Below the pieces are notes generated by a model. It made no database searches and was not told where the DNA came from. It worked only from the letters and a program-made list of their open reading frames with translations. From Scleroderma bovista (taxonomy: Eukaryota; Basidiomycota; Agaricomycetes; Boletales; Sclerodermataceae), in NCBI GenBank assembly GCA_037178675.1, contig JAYMGJ010000498.1, forward strand, positions 1-62,915: 62,915 bases of DNA. Reading direction: 5' to 3'. Positions 1 through 8,956 of this stretch are shown here, piece by piece; position 1 is the stretch's first letter; each line of letters starts with the position of its first letter. The position numbers were made by a program, and so were the translations under genes.

Positions 1-2
1 TG

Positions 3-1319
3 GTCATAGCCAATATGAATAACGTAGTCGAATTCCAAGGCCGCTTCTGGCTCCAAACTCAGGGCTTAGCAATGGGCCAGGCTCCGTCGCCTGACATAGC
101 TAATCTATGGGGCGCCTACTTTGAGGAACATCTTTTCTCCAGCGAGCGATCGCTTAAGGACTTAGGGTGGGCGTTCATCGGTAGATATATCGATGACGTA
201 CTTGGAATTGTATATGCCGATAGTGCGGAAAATGCACTTAAGGTAGCATCTATCTTACGGTATGATGACCCTGGCAAAGAACGTGTTCGGCTACTGTGGG
301 AAGCTTCGGAATATAACGTTCCGTTCCTGGACATGTTGGTGTATCTCGATCCGGTCACCGGTCAGATCGGTCACCGACCCTATCAGAAGAAGCTAAACCA
401 CAAAGAACGTATCCCATGGGTATCTCACCACCCCAAAGATGTTAAGCGGGGAACTTACATCGGTGAGATGTCACGACTGGCCACGCTCTCGTCCTCCGTT
501 GAGGAGTACGTCTCAGCCATTAAAGACCTTAAGGGTCTCTATATGGCGCGTGGGTACCCAGAGAAGTTGGTATTAACCTGGACTAAGGATCACCTAGCAG
601 AACGGTGGGCACAACGACTCTCTGAGCCGGAACCCGCACGGCCCGTTCTGGTCCTCAAAACAGAGTTTAATCCGGCATGGTATGCGTTCAATGTCGATGA
701 GCTCGGCAGTACTATCACAGCCAAATGGATGACGTATCTTAACGCCATCTATGACCACATGTGGCGCACAGAAAGCGCCGCAGAAAAGTCCCGACACGAG
801 TTCCGACCAGGTATTCCCTTAGGAAGGTCTATCGGGTTCACTCCGGAAGCTCGGACGTTCGTCATAGACGAGTACCCTGTTTCTGTTGCTAAGCAACGGC
901 CACCTGCTCCCCCTCGGGGTGACTGGCAGGGAGCCTGCGGACCCTCCGGGTCTAAAGGTACCGCTGATGGGCCCTCCTCTTCAGGGGAGTGTGCTAGTCT
1001 CGGCCAAGTTGCGGCCAGCGCGCGGTGGCAGAACGTGGTGCCGTCTGAACGGCCTTGTGACTGGGTGGTTACCCACTATGGTAGGCTGACCGACGGTGAG
1101 TCCGTCGAGCGCTCAGTCGAGGAAACTATCTTCGACGTCAAGCGTGCAGGTCTCTGTGATAAACGGTGGCTCGTGAGTAGAAAGCGTACGCGCAACCTAT
1201 TCGACGTGTCACAAGCTTGGAAGCGATCGCTACTGAGCGAGCTAGACAGTACTCGGGAAGATTCTCCCGACTACTGGGATCAATTGATCGACATCGACAT
1301 CAACGATGTAGAGATTTAG
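3..1319 (+). CDS. Penelope-like (Coprina-type) reverse transcriptase, 3' part
   Basis: Reverse transcriptase of an endonuclease-lacking Penelope-like retroelement. The frame is open at the window edge (first ATG at 15), so the N-terminal fingers are outside. Visible motifs: QGLAMGQAPSPDIANL (about residues 16-31 from that ATG) matches RT motif 4, and GRYIDDVLG (about 56-64) is the catalytic YIDD box. NVPFLDMLVYLDP and SHHPKDVKRGTYIGEM (about 100-155) are typical of the thumb region of this family. The remaining roughly 250 residues show no GIY-YIG endonuclease, as in the Athena/Coprina group, which primes on exposed chromosome ends. The stop is at 1317-1319, and about 65 bp further on telomere-type C-rich repeats begin, which fits that mode of attachment. 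No stop or frameshift interrupts the visible part. Assignment to the Penelope-like class is firm; the Coprina subgroup is inferred from fungal host, lack of endonuclease and context. Confidence 0.85.
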   Translation, partial: VIANMNNVVEFQGRFWLQTQGLAMGQAPSPDIANLWGAYFEEHLFSSERSLKDLGWAFIGRYIDDVLGIVYADSAENALKVASILRYDDPGKERVRLLWEASEYNVPFLDMLVYLDPVTGQIGHRPYQKKLNHKERIPWVSHHPKDVKRGTYIGEMSRLATLSSSVEEYVSAIKDLKGLYMARGYPEKLVLTWTKDHLAERWAQRLSEPEPARPVLVLKTEFNPAWYAFNVDELGSTITAKWMTYLNAIYDHMWRTESAAEKSRHEFRPGIPLGRSIGFTPEARTFVIDEYPVSVAKQRPPAPPRGDWQGACGPSGSKGTADGPSSSGECASLGQVAASARWQNVVPSERPCDWVVTHYGRLTDGESVERSVEETIFDVKRAGLCDKRWLVSRKRTRNLFDVSQAWKRSLLSELDSTREDSPDYWDQLIDIDINDVEI

Positions 1320-1385
1320 ACTAGGGCTCTGCAGTATAAGGCTAGAGGCACCCGAACGGAACCTCGGCTTTTGTTCGAACCAAAA

Positions 1386-1480
1386 ACCTAACCAACCTTA
1401 ACTGCAACCTAACTAATCTTAAACCCTACCCCTAACCGGGTTAACTACCGAACCTAACCGAACCTAACCATACCTAACCG
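1386..1480 (+). repeat. Degenerate telomere-type repeats after the RT element
   Basis: Many CCTAAC, CCCTA and CCTTAAC units, imperfectly spaced, follow the 3' end of the reverse transcriptase element. The C-rich strand is on plus, as expected if the chromosome end is to the left and element 3' ends were joined to a G-rich overhang. Confidence 0.75.
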
Positions 1481-1865
1481 GTGGTGTAGGCTAGGAACCG
1501 GCGGAGTTTAAAATTCCTAAAAAGGAAGCTGGGTAGCCCCGGCTGTCACGTGATCACCGGCTATCGGTTCAATGCGGACCGGTCACGTGATCAGGCACGA
1601 GCTGTCTGCGAGTCTAGGCTCGGTCCGACTCCGGTCGGATAAATCCTTTTGAAGTTTCTCCGAACTTTCCCCGTACGGCACAAGGGGCCCGGGCAGAAGT
1701 TCTTTAACGAGTTGGCAATAGTGCGGAACTGGCCCTAGGTCCGATCCCGCCGGTAGCTCCGATTCGCTACCGTTGCCCCGGCTATGCAACCGTCTTCGCT
1801 CCGCTCCGGCGGAGAAACATCGTTCCCTTGGTGCGGAATTCCTGTCGGATCTGATCCGATCAGGT

Positions 1866-1890
1866 GGGCATGAGGCTCCGCCTCATGCCC
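1866..1890 (+). other. Perfect 11-bp hairpin in element copy 1
   Basis: GGGCATGAGGC, loop TCC, GCCTCATGCCC. It precedes a second hairpin, GCCGC-loop-GCGGC, that is also present in copy 2 near 4243. This is consistent with a folded element RNA. Confidence 0.7.
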
Positions 1891-2270
1891 TAGGCATGGC
1901 CGCTCTGCAAGCGGCGCCAAGGCCCCGGGATAGGGCTCGGATCTTACGGATCCAATGCGATGGAAGCGATCACCTCGAGGTAACGCCTCATGTATCGTTG
2001 TCCCCCCAAGGGGGGAACGTGTTGCACGGTAATTAACACCGGCAGTAAGGCCTTAAGGGTCTAGTCCAATCGGTTAAGTGAGTAACCGTCTTCCTATCGC
2101 GAAGGCTGTGTGTAGTGCCGCTCTGCCCCCCACAACGTGGTTCTCGGCATCGGAGACGCTTGCCAGCTTAGTACCGATTGGTTGATTAGGGAATCATGTG
2201 GTAACTTTGCCGTACCAACCCCGCTGTTTGAGATTCCGACTCAGCAACGGTCTACGGATAAAAGAGATAA

Positions 2271-2347
2271 CGAGAAGGGCTGATGAGACAATAAGTCGAA
2301 AGGCACCCCGGTCTTCTGTCCCCGCACAGGAACCACCTTCCCTCTCG
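2271..2347 (+). ncRNA. Type I hammerhead ribozyme, copy 1
   Basis: The conserved core starts at 2280: CTGATGA, a 3-bp stem II (GAC, loop AATAA, GTC) and GAAA ending at 2301. Stem I pairs CGAG-A-AGGG (2271-2279) with CCCT-CTCG (2340-2347), leaving one bulged A. Stem III begins with GG after GAAA (2302-2303) and CC at 2336-2337, and is short, with a long loop. The predicted cleavage is after CTT at 2339. Hammerheads are known in Penelope-like elements. Activity is inferred from pairing only. Confidence 0.72.
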
Positions 2348-2382
2348 CACTCGTCTCTCTAGCTCCGCAAGCTGGATTTATC

Positions 2383-2407
2383 GCAAAAATCGCTTCGCGA
2401 TTTTTGC
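2383..2407 (+). other. Perfect 11-bp terminal hairpin of copy 1
   Basis: GCAAAAATCGC, loop TTC, GCGATTTTTGC, ending 3 bp before the telomere-type repeats. It could be a 3'-terminal RNA structure recognised at priming; that role is inference. Confidence 0.7.
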
Positions 2408-2410
2408 TCC

Positions 2411-2438
2411 CACCTAACCTAACCCTAAGTAACCTAAC
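2411..2438 (+). repeat. Telomere-type repeats after copy 1
   Basis: CACCTAACCTAACCCTAAG followed by TAACCTAAC, directly after the terminal hairpin. Confidence 0.8.
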
Positions 2439-2904
2439 GTTGCGACACGACCACCACCACCACTAGTGTCAACAACCCAGCACACACACTGTGGCGTGAC
2501 CACCACCACAATGACAAGGCAGCATTGATGACGATGATGACGACAATGAGTGCATGGCCAGTGCCACAGTGGTACAACGGCGACTATGGCAAGGAGGAAT
2601 GATGATTGCAACAAAGAATGGGGACAACAACAATGCTACAGCAGATGGTGTAGAAGGAACCAATTAGTATTTAGTAGATTACAATGTAGTAGCTACAATT
2701 GAATACAGGGTTATGCAGTTTGACTACAGAATGACACAGTGTGTTGCAAAGTGTAACAGTGCTATACAGTGGACAGCGCACGAGATTCTGTGTCACAGTG
2801 TTGTACAAATGGGGACCTATCTGTACCACTGTGGGAACTGTAGCTGACTGTACAGCTTTGCACAGCTCAGCACAGCAACTTAGGGTTTTGCTGATGTGTG
2901 TTTG
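2439..2904. other. Low-complexity stretch, no gene
   Basis: First 130 bp are rich in CCACCA/ATGACGA triplets, followed by AC/GT-rich sequence with scattered ACAGTG words. Open frames here follow the triplet bias and are not convincing genes. Confidence 0.6.
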
Positions 2905-3815
2905 ATCTGATTTTGTGCAAATCATGGATACCTTGCAAAACATACCATCTGATCTGCATAAATGACACATAGCAGGAAACCATGATTTGTACAAATCAGT
3001 GGGTATGTGATTTGCACAAATCAGTGAGTATGGTGTGCGCAAGTCAGATGAATGGTTTTTGCGCAAATGAATGGGTATGTGGTTTGCGCAAAACCATACC
3101 CTCTGACTTGCACACACCATACTCACTGATTTGTGCAAATCAAATACACATTGAGTTGTGCAAAACATACCCTCTGATTTGCACACACCATACCCTCTGA
3201 CTTGCGCACACCATACACACTGATTTGCACAAATCACATACACATTGATTTGCGCAAACCATACACACTGAATTGCCCAAATCATACAAACCATGATTTG
3301 CGCAAAACCATACCATCTGACTTGAGATACCCACTGATTTGTGCAAAAATCAGTGGGTATGTGATTTGCGCAAATTAGTGGGTATGGTTGTGCAAATCAG
3401 ATGGTATGGTTTTGCGCAAATCAATGGGTATGTGATTTGCGCAAATCAGTGGGTATGGTGTGAGTGACTCAGAGGGTATGGTTTTGCGCAAATCAATGGG
3501 TATGTGATTTGCGCAAATCAGTGGGTATGGTGTGAGCGACTCAGAGGGTATGGTTTGGCGCAAATCAATGGGTATGTGATTTGCGCAAATCAGTGGGTAT
3601 GGTGTGAGCGACTCAGAGGGTATAGTTTGGCGCAAATCAATGGGTATGTGATTTGCGCAAATCAGTGGGTATGGTTTGGCGCAAATCAATGGGTATGTGA
3701 TTTGCACAAATCAGTGTGTATAGTTTGTGCAAACCCCATACCCATTCATTTGCGCAAATCATACAAACCATGATTTGCGCAAACTATACACACTGATTTG
3801 TGCAAGTTTCTTGTA
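2905..3815. repeat. Subtelomeric palindromic satellite (TTTGCGCAAA)
   Basis: Dozens of units built on the palindrome GATTTGCGCAAATC, often with GTGCAAATC variants, followed by AGTGGGTATG or ACCATACC-type words in either orientation. The left half (to about 3330) is mainly in the ACCATAC orientation and the right half in the GGGTATG orientation, so the whole array is roughly a giant inverted repeat. It separates two telomere-linked element copies. Long open frames on both strands come from the repeat period being a multiple of 3. Confidence 0.85.
3417..3704 (+). repeat. 72-bp higher-order tandem repeat inside the satellite
   Basis: CAAATCAATGGGTATG starts at 3417, 3489, 3561 and 3633, exactly 72 bp apart, then at 3682 after a shortened unit. 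Each unit holds two palindromes plus a GAG(T/C)GACTCAGAGGGTAT segment. Confidence 0.85.
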
Positions 3816-3868
3816 AAAATCTCTTATTTTGCGCTAAATAGTGGATCAAATGTTGGGATAACCCTGTC

Positions 3869-3882
3869 CAACCCTAACCAAC
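3869..3882 (+). repeat. Short telomere-type remnant before copy 2
   Basis: CCAACCCTAACCAAC between the satellite and the second hammerhead element. It is weak alone but in the expected place and strand. Confidence 0.5.
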
Positions 3883-4753
3883 TTAACAAATAGATATAGA
3901 ATCGTGAGAGAGTAAACCTGGGTAGTCCCGGGTGTCACGTGATCACCGGCTATCGGCTCAATGCGGTCCGGTCACGTGATCAGGCACGAGCTGTCTGCGG
4001 GTCTAGGCCCGGTCCGACTCCGGTCGGATAAATTACTCCGATCAATCTCCGACTTTTTTCCGACAGGCACATGGCGCCCGGATAGAAGTTCTTTAACGAA
4101 GTGGGGCTAGTGCGCAACAGGGCCGATGTCCAATTACGCCGTGACAACCGTTACTGTCACCGCCCCCCGGCTATTTAGTTATCCGCTTCCGTAGAACAAT
4201 AGAGTCTACAAATGGAGTTATATCGGGTGTTTTTCGGAACAATGGCCGCTCTGCAAGCGGCGCCCGATTGGCTGGATAAGCATCGGATCTAAAGGATCAG
4301 AAGCTCCAGAAGCATTTCCTATTAGGTAACGCCTAATTTGGATCTTGCATTGTCCAAGACAATGGTAGGCTAAACGGTTTATTGTTCATCCTGTATATAT
4401 CGGGAGTACATCACCGGGAAGTTGGTTCACCTGACGATCGGGTCGCGATCGGCTGAGTGTAGTGCCGCTCTGCCCCCACTACGTGGTTCTCGCATCGGAG
4501 ACGCTTGCCAGTCTAGTAGCACCGAACCAATGGTAACCAATGGGATAAGTCACTCTTATCAACGCTTGCGATTCGGACTCCGCTCCAAATCCCTGTCCAT
4601 GCAATATATAAAGAGACGAAAGAGGCTGATGAGACTTCAAGTCGAAAGAGCCACGCTTCGGTGTTTACACTAGAGCGCCCTTCCTCCCTCGTCTTTTCTC
4701 ATCACCCAGCAACCTGGCTCCCCGTTGGCACTACCCTGTGTGGTGTTCTACTC
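3883..4753 (+). mobile_element. Non-coding hammerhead-bearing retroelement copy 2
   Basis: Related to copy 1 along much of its length. Shared features are the paired TCACGTGA sites (3935-3942 and 3972-3979), the tandem CCGGTCCGACTCCGGT block, the GCCGCTCTGCAAGCGGC hairpin (about 4243-4260), the GTAGTG/CACTAC hairpin (about 4459-4482) and a hammerhead near the 3' end. It ends at CCCTAACCCTAA. The small open frames in it are conserved only at DNA level with copy 3 and look non-coding. The paired E-box-like palindromes at the left end may be promoter elements; that is inference. Confidence 0.72.
4615..4693 (+). ncRNA. Type I hammerhead ribozyme, copy 2
   Basis: The core from 4626 is CTGATGA, stem II GAC-TTCAA-GTC, GAAA (ends 4647). 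Stem I is GACGA-AA-GAGG (4615-4625) with CCTC-CC-TCGTC (4683-4693). Predicted cleavage is after CTT at 4682. Stem I differs in sequence from copy 1 yet still pairs, which supports a selected structure. Confidence 0.72.
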
Positions 4754-4766
4754 CCCTAACCCTAAG
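4754..4766 (+). repeat. Telomere-type junction between copies 2 and 3
   Basis: CCCTAACCCTAAG: two perfect CCCTAA units between the 3' end of copy 2 and the truncated 5' end of copy 3. Confidence 0.8.
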
Positions 4767-5165
4767 TCCAAGACAATGGTAAGCTAAACGGTTTATTGTT
4801 CATCCTGTATATATCGGGAGTACATCACCGGGAAGTTGGTTCACCTGACGATCGGGTCGCGATCGGCTGAGTGTAGTGCCGCTCTGCCCCCACTACGTGG
4901 TTCTCGCATCGGAGACGCTTGCCAGTCTAGTAGCACCGAACCAACGGTAACCAATGAGATAAGTCACTCTTATCAACGCTTGCGATTCGGACTCCGCTCT
5001 AAATCCCTGTCCATGCAATATATAAAGAGACGAAAGAGGCTGATGAGACTTCAAGTCGAAAGAGCCACGCTTCGGTGTTTACACTAGAGCGCCCTTCCTC
5101 CATCGTCTTTTCTCATCACCCAGCAACCTGGCTTCCCGTTGGCACTACCCTGTGTGGTGTACATC
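4767..5165 (+). mobile_element. 5'-truncated hammerhead element copy 3
   Basis: Nearly identical to the 3' 400 bp of copy 2 (offset 414 bp; TCCAAGACAATGGTA at 4353 and 4767), so it is a recent 5'-truncated insertion. Its 3' end is followed by clean CCTAA repeats. Confidence 0.8.
5029..5107 (+). ncRNA. Type I hammerhead ribozyme, copy 3
   Basis: Same core as copy 2 starting at 5040. Stem I GACGA-AA-GAGG (5029-5039) pairs with CCTC-CA-TCGTC (5097-5107); the one change versus copy 2 falls in the internal loop. Predicted cleavage is after 5096. Confidence 0.72.
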
Positions 5166-5190
5166 CCCCCTAACCTAACCTAACCTAAGT
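5166..5190 (+). repeat. Innermost telomere-type repeats
   Basis: CCCCCTAACCTAACCTAACC then TAAG: at least four 5-bp CCTAA units, the innermost telomere-like block. Chromosomal genes start to the right. Confidence 0.8.
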
Positions 5191-5741
5191 ACCAAACACG
5201 TTTGGTGCATGACAGCGAGTGGCAGCCTCATGCTCTGCAGCAGATATTTTTGAGTGTCATTTTTTTGCCTCTGCAGTCTCCACAGCATCCTCTTCATCTT
5301 TGAGGTCAGACTCAGAAATTTTCTTCATAAATTCTGTCCTGATGGCCTACATGTCAAGCAAAGTAAATAATAAATTATGTAGTAAATGCTATGGATACAT
5401 ATAAGTACTCACAGATCATAGGCCATTGGGCAGTGCAATGGAAGGGTGGTTGGCCTGGGGAGTCACAAGAATTGCCTTTCAGCAATCCTTGATGATCTTC
5501 ACCCTAGCCTGGTCATCTCCCCTTTGGGTGATGTAATTTTCCTGATGATCTGCAAGAATCTTAGCAAAAACAATGGTCCAGCAAGCCATTTGTGTACATA
5601 TTATCAGTGTGCAATCAATGGATGAAGCAATGAGTACAAAACCCTTGTCACCAGTGACACCAAATTCAACATCACGTGATTAGCACGCACAGCCTTGAGC
5701 CCTGAGGCCTGCACCACTGTGGAAGGCTCTTCCCTTTCACC
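5191..5741. other. Intergenic, possible decayed gene on minus
   Basis: No intact gene. On the minus strand, about 5660-5470 reads as plausible protein (for example WTIVFAKILADHQENYITQ) but is broken by stops, so it may be a relic. The family is not recognised. Confidence 0.35.
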
Positions 5742-7429
5742 CATGGCTACCGTACTGGATGGTTCCCCGGCCCCCTCCTATACAGTGTATCCGTCGAGAT
5801 ACTTTAATGAGGCCCGCAACAGCTCCCCTCCTACTCAGCGTTGTGGACAGACAGGGAATGGTAGCGGGGGTGCTTCCATTCCTCCGAGTCCTGGCACCAC
5901 AACGAGATCGGTATCTACGCCACGTCCAACAGTCGCGGCCCGCAAGACCCAAACGTCGGATCTGGCCAGTACTTCACCAAGTTACTCCCCCATCGCATCA
6001 GTGGATGCTTCTACTGATGATCGCCACGCTGGTAGTGTTGATCATCGTTCAAAGGTTTTTACAACCGTTACTCGAGGGTTGGTGGATGGTATGCCCTATT
6101 TTTTGTTTTGTTTTTTAATTGTACTTTTTCTGAATAAACTTTAGATCGTTGCATCGAAATGCTACGACATGTTTGCTGGCGCACGGACCATCATTTTATG
6201 GTGAGTTTTCAGCGCCGCTGTTAACACTTAACTTACTAACTTACTTAGAAAATTAGCGGGTTCTCCCGTGACCAATTTGATATCATCTCCGCTACAGTCT
6301 ATGCTTACGAAGATCTGTTTGGAAGACCACGGTATGTTAGTTATGAATATCCGACTGTGTACCAACATTCATTTTATTGCAAAGCTTATCATACTTAGCA
6401 AGTCAAGAGATCATTATTTTTGAATGGGCCAGCGCCATCCACGAAACTCCCATCAAGGAGTTCGTTCGAGCCACGCAAAATGACATCCTATCACTCCCGT
6501 ATCCCACCTCGTTAATTAGTATTCAGCTAGAACAAAATGAGTCGATTCCTGGCATCAATACCGACTCTGCATTCATTCCTGACACTTCCTTGGAATTTTC
6601 TTCAAAAGTACGCCCCCGTTTAAACCAGTATCAAGCCATTCTGGAGGTGGCGTTCTCCCAGCCCTGGGAAAGTGTTCTTCAAAAAGTGAAGGAGATTGTT
6701 GCAGAATACCCCGAAATACTCATGGTCACTATTGTCAACATCACGGAAAGGAAGTACCAGTTTCCAGGGCCTGACAGTGAGGCTTGGCAAACATTTTCGG
6801 CTCATTCTATGCTTGATTTTGATATGTTCCTTTCACTGGACCTCGAACTGGATGGTTCTGTACCTCAGGAGGCAGCATCACCCAATAATCCAGTTATCCC
6901 CCCCCTTGTCAGCGGTGGTCATTGTTGGTGCTCGCTTGAGAGCATTGAATATCATGTCTGGGTGAAAAACAGGCTCGAGGGGAAGTGCATTGATCTGGAT
7001 GTTATCGATGGTGATGAGTGTTATGCGTGCGGGGTAAGGTCGTATCGTCCTTTTTGTCTTAGCAATACTCACACCACCTTTTTCCAGGAAATCATAACTG
7101 ATTCTGGTATGGAGAACGTCCGGGAAGTGTCCACTCGCGGACTTGAGTTGATTAAAGAATCTTTGATCGTATTATGCCGGACTGTATCAGCATCCCCTGA
7201 TGACATTTCCTTGCTTCAGGATGCTGCCGTTACATTCACGTTTTCTCGGGCAAACCTTATCACGCAATTCAACCATGCAGTGGAAAAGACCGCCCATCGC
7301 CGGTACATCAGCTGGTTTCGAAAGTCGTTCAGGGGCGCAAAGCGCAGGCTCGATGATGATCGCGAGCCTGGTTCCTCTGGGACTGGCACCACTCTTTCTC
7401 GTTCCACGCGCCTCAGAACTCGAAGCTAG
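5742..7429 (+). CDS. Orphan multi-exon hypothetical protein
   Basis: I do not recognise the family. Proposed exons: 5742-6088, 6145-6200, 6249-6331 and 6403-7429, all in frame. A further 54-bp intron is likely at 7034-7087 (GTAAGG...TTCCAG, multiple of 3). The start was chosen at 5742 because its context (CACCCATGG) is better than the in-frame ATG at 5695. The first about 115 residues are Ser/Thr/Pro-rich and look disordered. The middle (for example MLRHVCWRTDHHFM and SRDQFDIISATVYAY) looks globular. A cluster of Cys and His (GGHCWCSLESIEYHVW and DECYACG, about 6920-7033) could bind metal. The tail is basic (WFRKSFRGAKRRL) and Ser/Thr/Arg-rich. No signal peptide or membrane segment. It is the first apparently intact chromosomal gene inside the telomere-like stack. 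Confidence 0.6.
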
Positions 7430-7832
7430 CGATATGAGTCTTTGGATCCCAGGTCTCGAACTCCGGAACTGCCATTGCCTGCGCCGCTTTGTTCACGAAT
7501 ACGACTTTCATATATTTTTTCTTGTATGAATACGCAAGGACGGCCTTCATACAACTCTATTCGGTTTACTTCATATTCTGTGCGTTTTCTTGTATTCTCC
7601 ATTTGTATGCTCCACTATCTGTGTTTTGCCACTGTATCCGCACCCTGAAATTTGTGTTTCCATCTTTTCAATCAAAATGTTTGTACTCACACGGATCTTC
7701 CCTCAGTCTTATAAGTGCCAGGCTACCAGCCTGCTTTTACAATTTGTTGTCTCCTCGAACAGTTGCTCATGATCCTGATGGCCTACTTGCGCCATTACAG
7801 ATCATATCTTGCCCCCAGTCCCGCAAGGGAGT
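7430..7832. other. Intergenic, no gene seen
   Basis: AT-rich, T-tract-containing sequence after the orphan gene. Nothing recognised. Confidence 0.5.
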
Positions 7833-8757
<925 letters not shown>

Positions 8758-8956
8758 GTGTATGCGGTACACCACCCTTTGTATGTGTAACTTTACTTTG
8801 TGCGGTATAGCATCTTGATTTGCAATATACATAATAGAATGTATGTCCTCATCCAGAGGGTGATATCATGACCAAAAGCAAAGCAGCGTGATAATAATAC
8901 ATGTAAAATGATGGACAATATGACGATCGTGCACTCTCCCAACGATATTATACTTG

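Larger units (their letters stand above)
1481..2410 (+). mobile_element. Non-coding hammerhead-bearing retroelement copy 1
   Basis: About 0.9 kb with no convincing reading frame, bounded on both sides by telomere-type repeats. It is clearly related to 3883-4753. Shared blocks include two TCACGTGA palindromes (1546-1553 and 1583-1590, same 37-bp offset as in the other copy), a CCGGTCCGACTCCGGTCGGATAA-like block (around 1621-1641), a GCCGC-loop-GCGGC hairpin near 1899, and the GTAGTG...CCAC(A/T)AC hairpin near 2113. It carries a hammerhead ribozyme near its 3' end and finishes with an 11-bp hairpin. The 3' end differs from that of the reverse transcriptase element, so it may be a separate non-autonomous family or the leader/pseudo-LTR region of the same one. 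Confidence 0.7.

Noticed and set aside
1..1480. Possibility that the left edge is the chromosome end itself
   Set aside because: The window begins inside a reverse transcriptase frame and the telomere-type repeats are degenerate and internal.
3417..3704. Regular repeats resembling a CRISPR array
   Set aside because: Units are contiguous with no unique spacers, and the genome is eukaryotic.
2671..3773. Long open frames on both strands through the satellite (for example 207 and 110 codons)
   Set aside because: They follow the 72-bp period and the palindromic unit; the translations are repeats of the same few words with no start or splice context.
4422..5087. Two nearly identical 83-codon frames
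   Set aside because: They lie within the structured non-coding element copies and are conserved because the DNA was duplicated, not because of coding.
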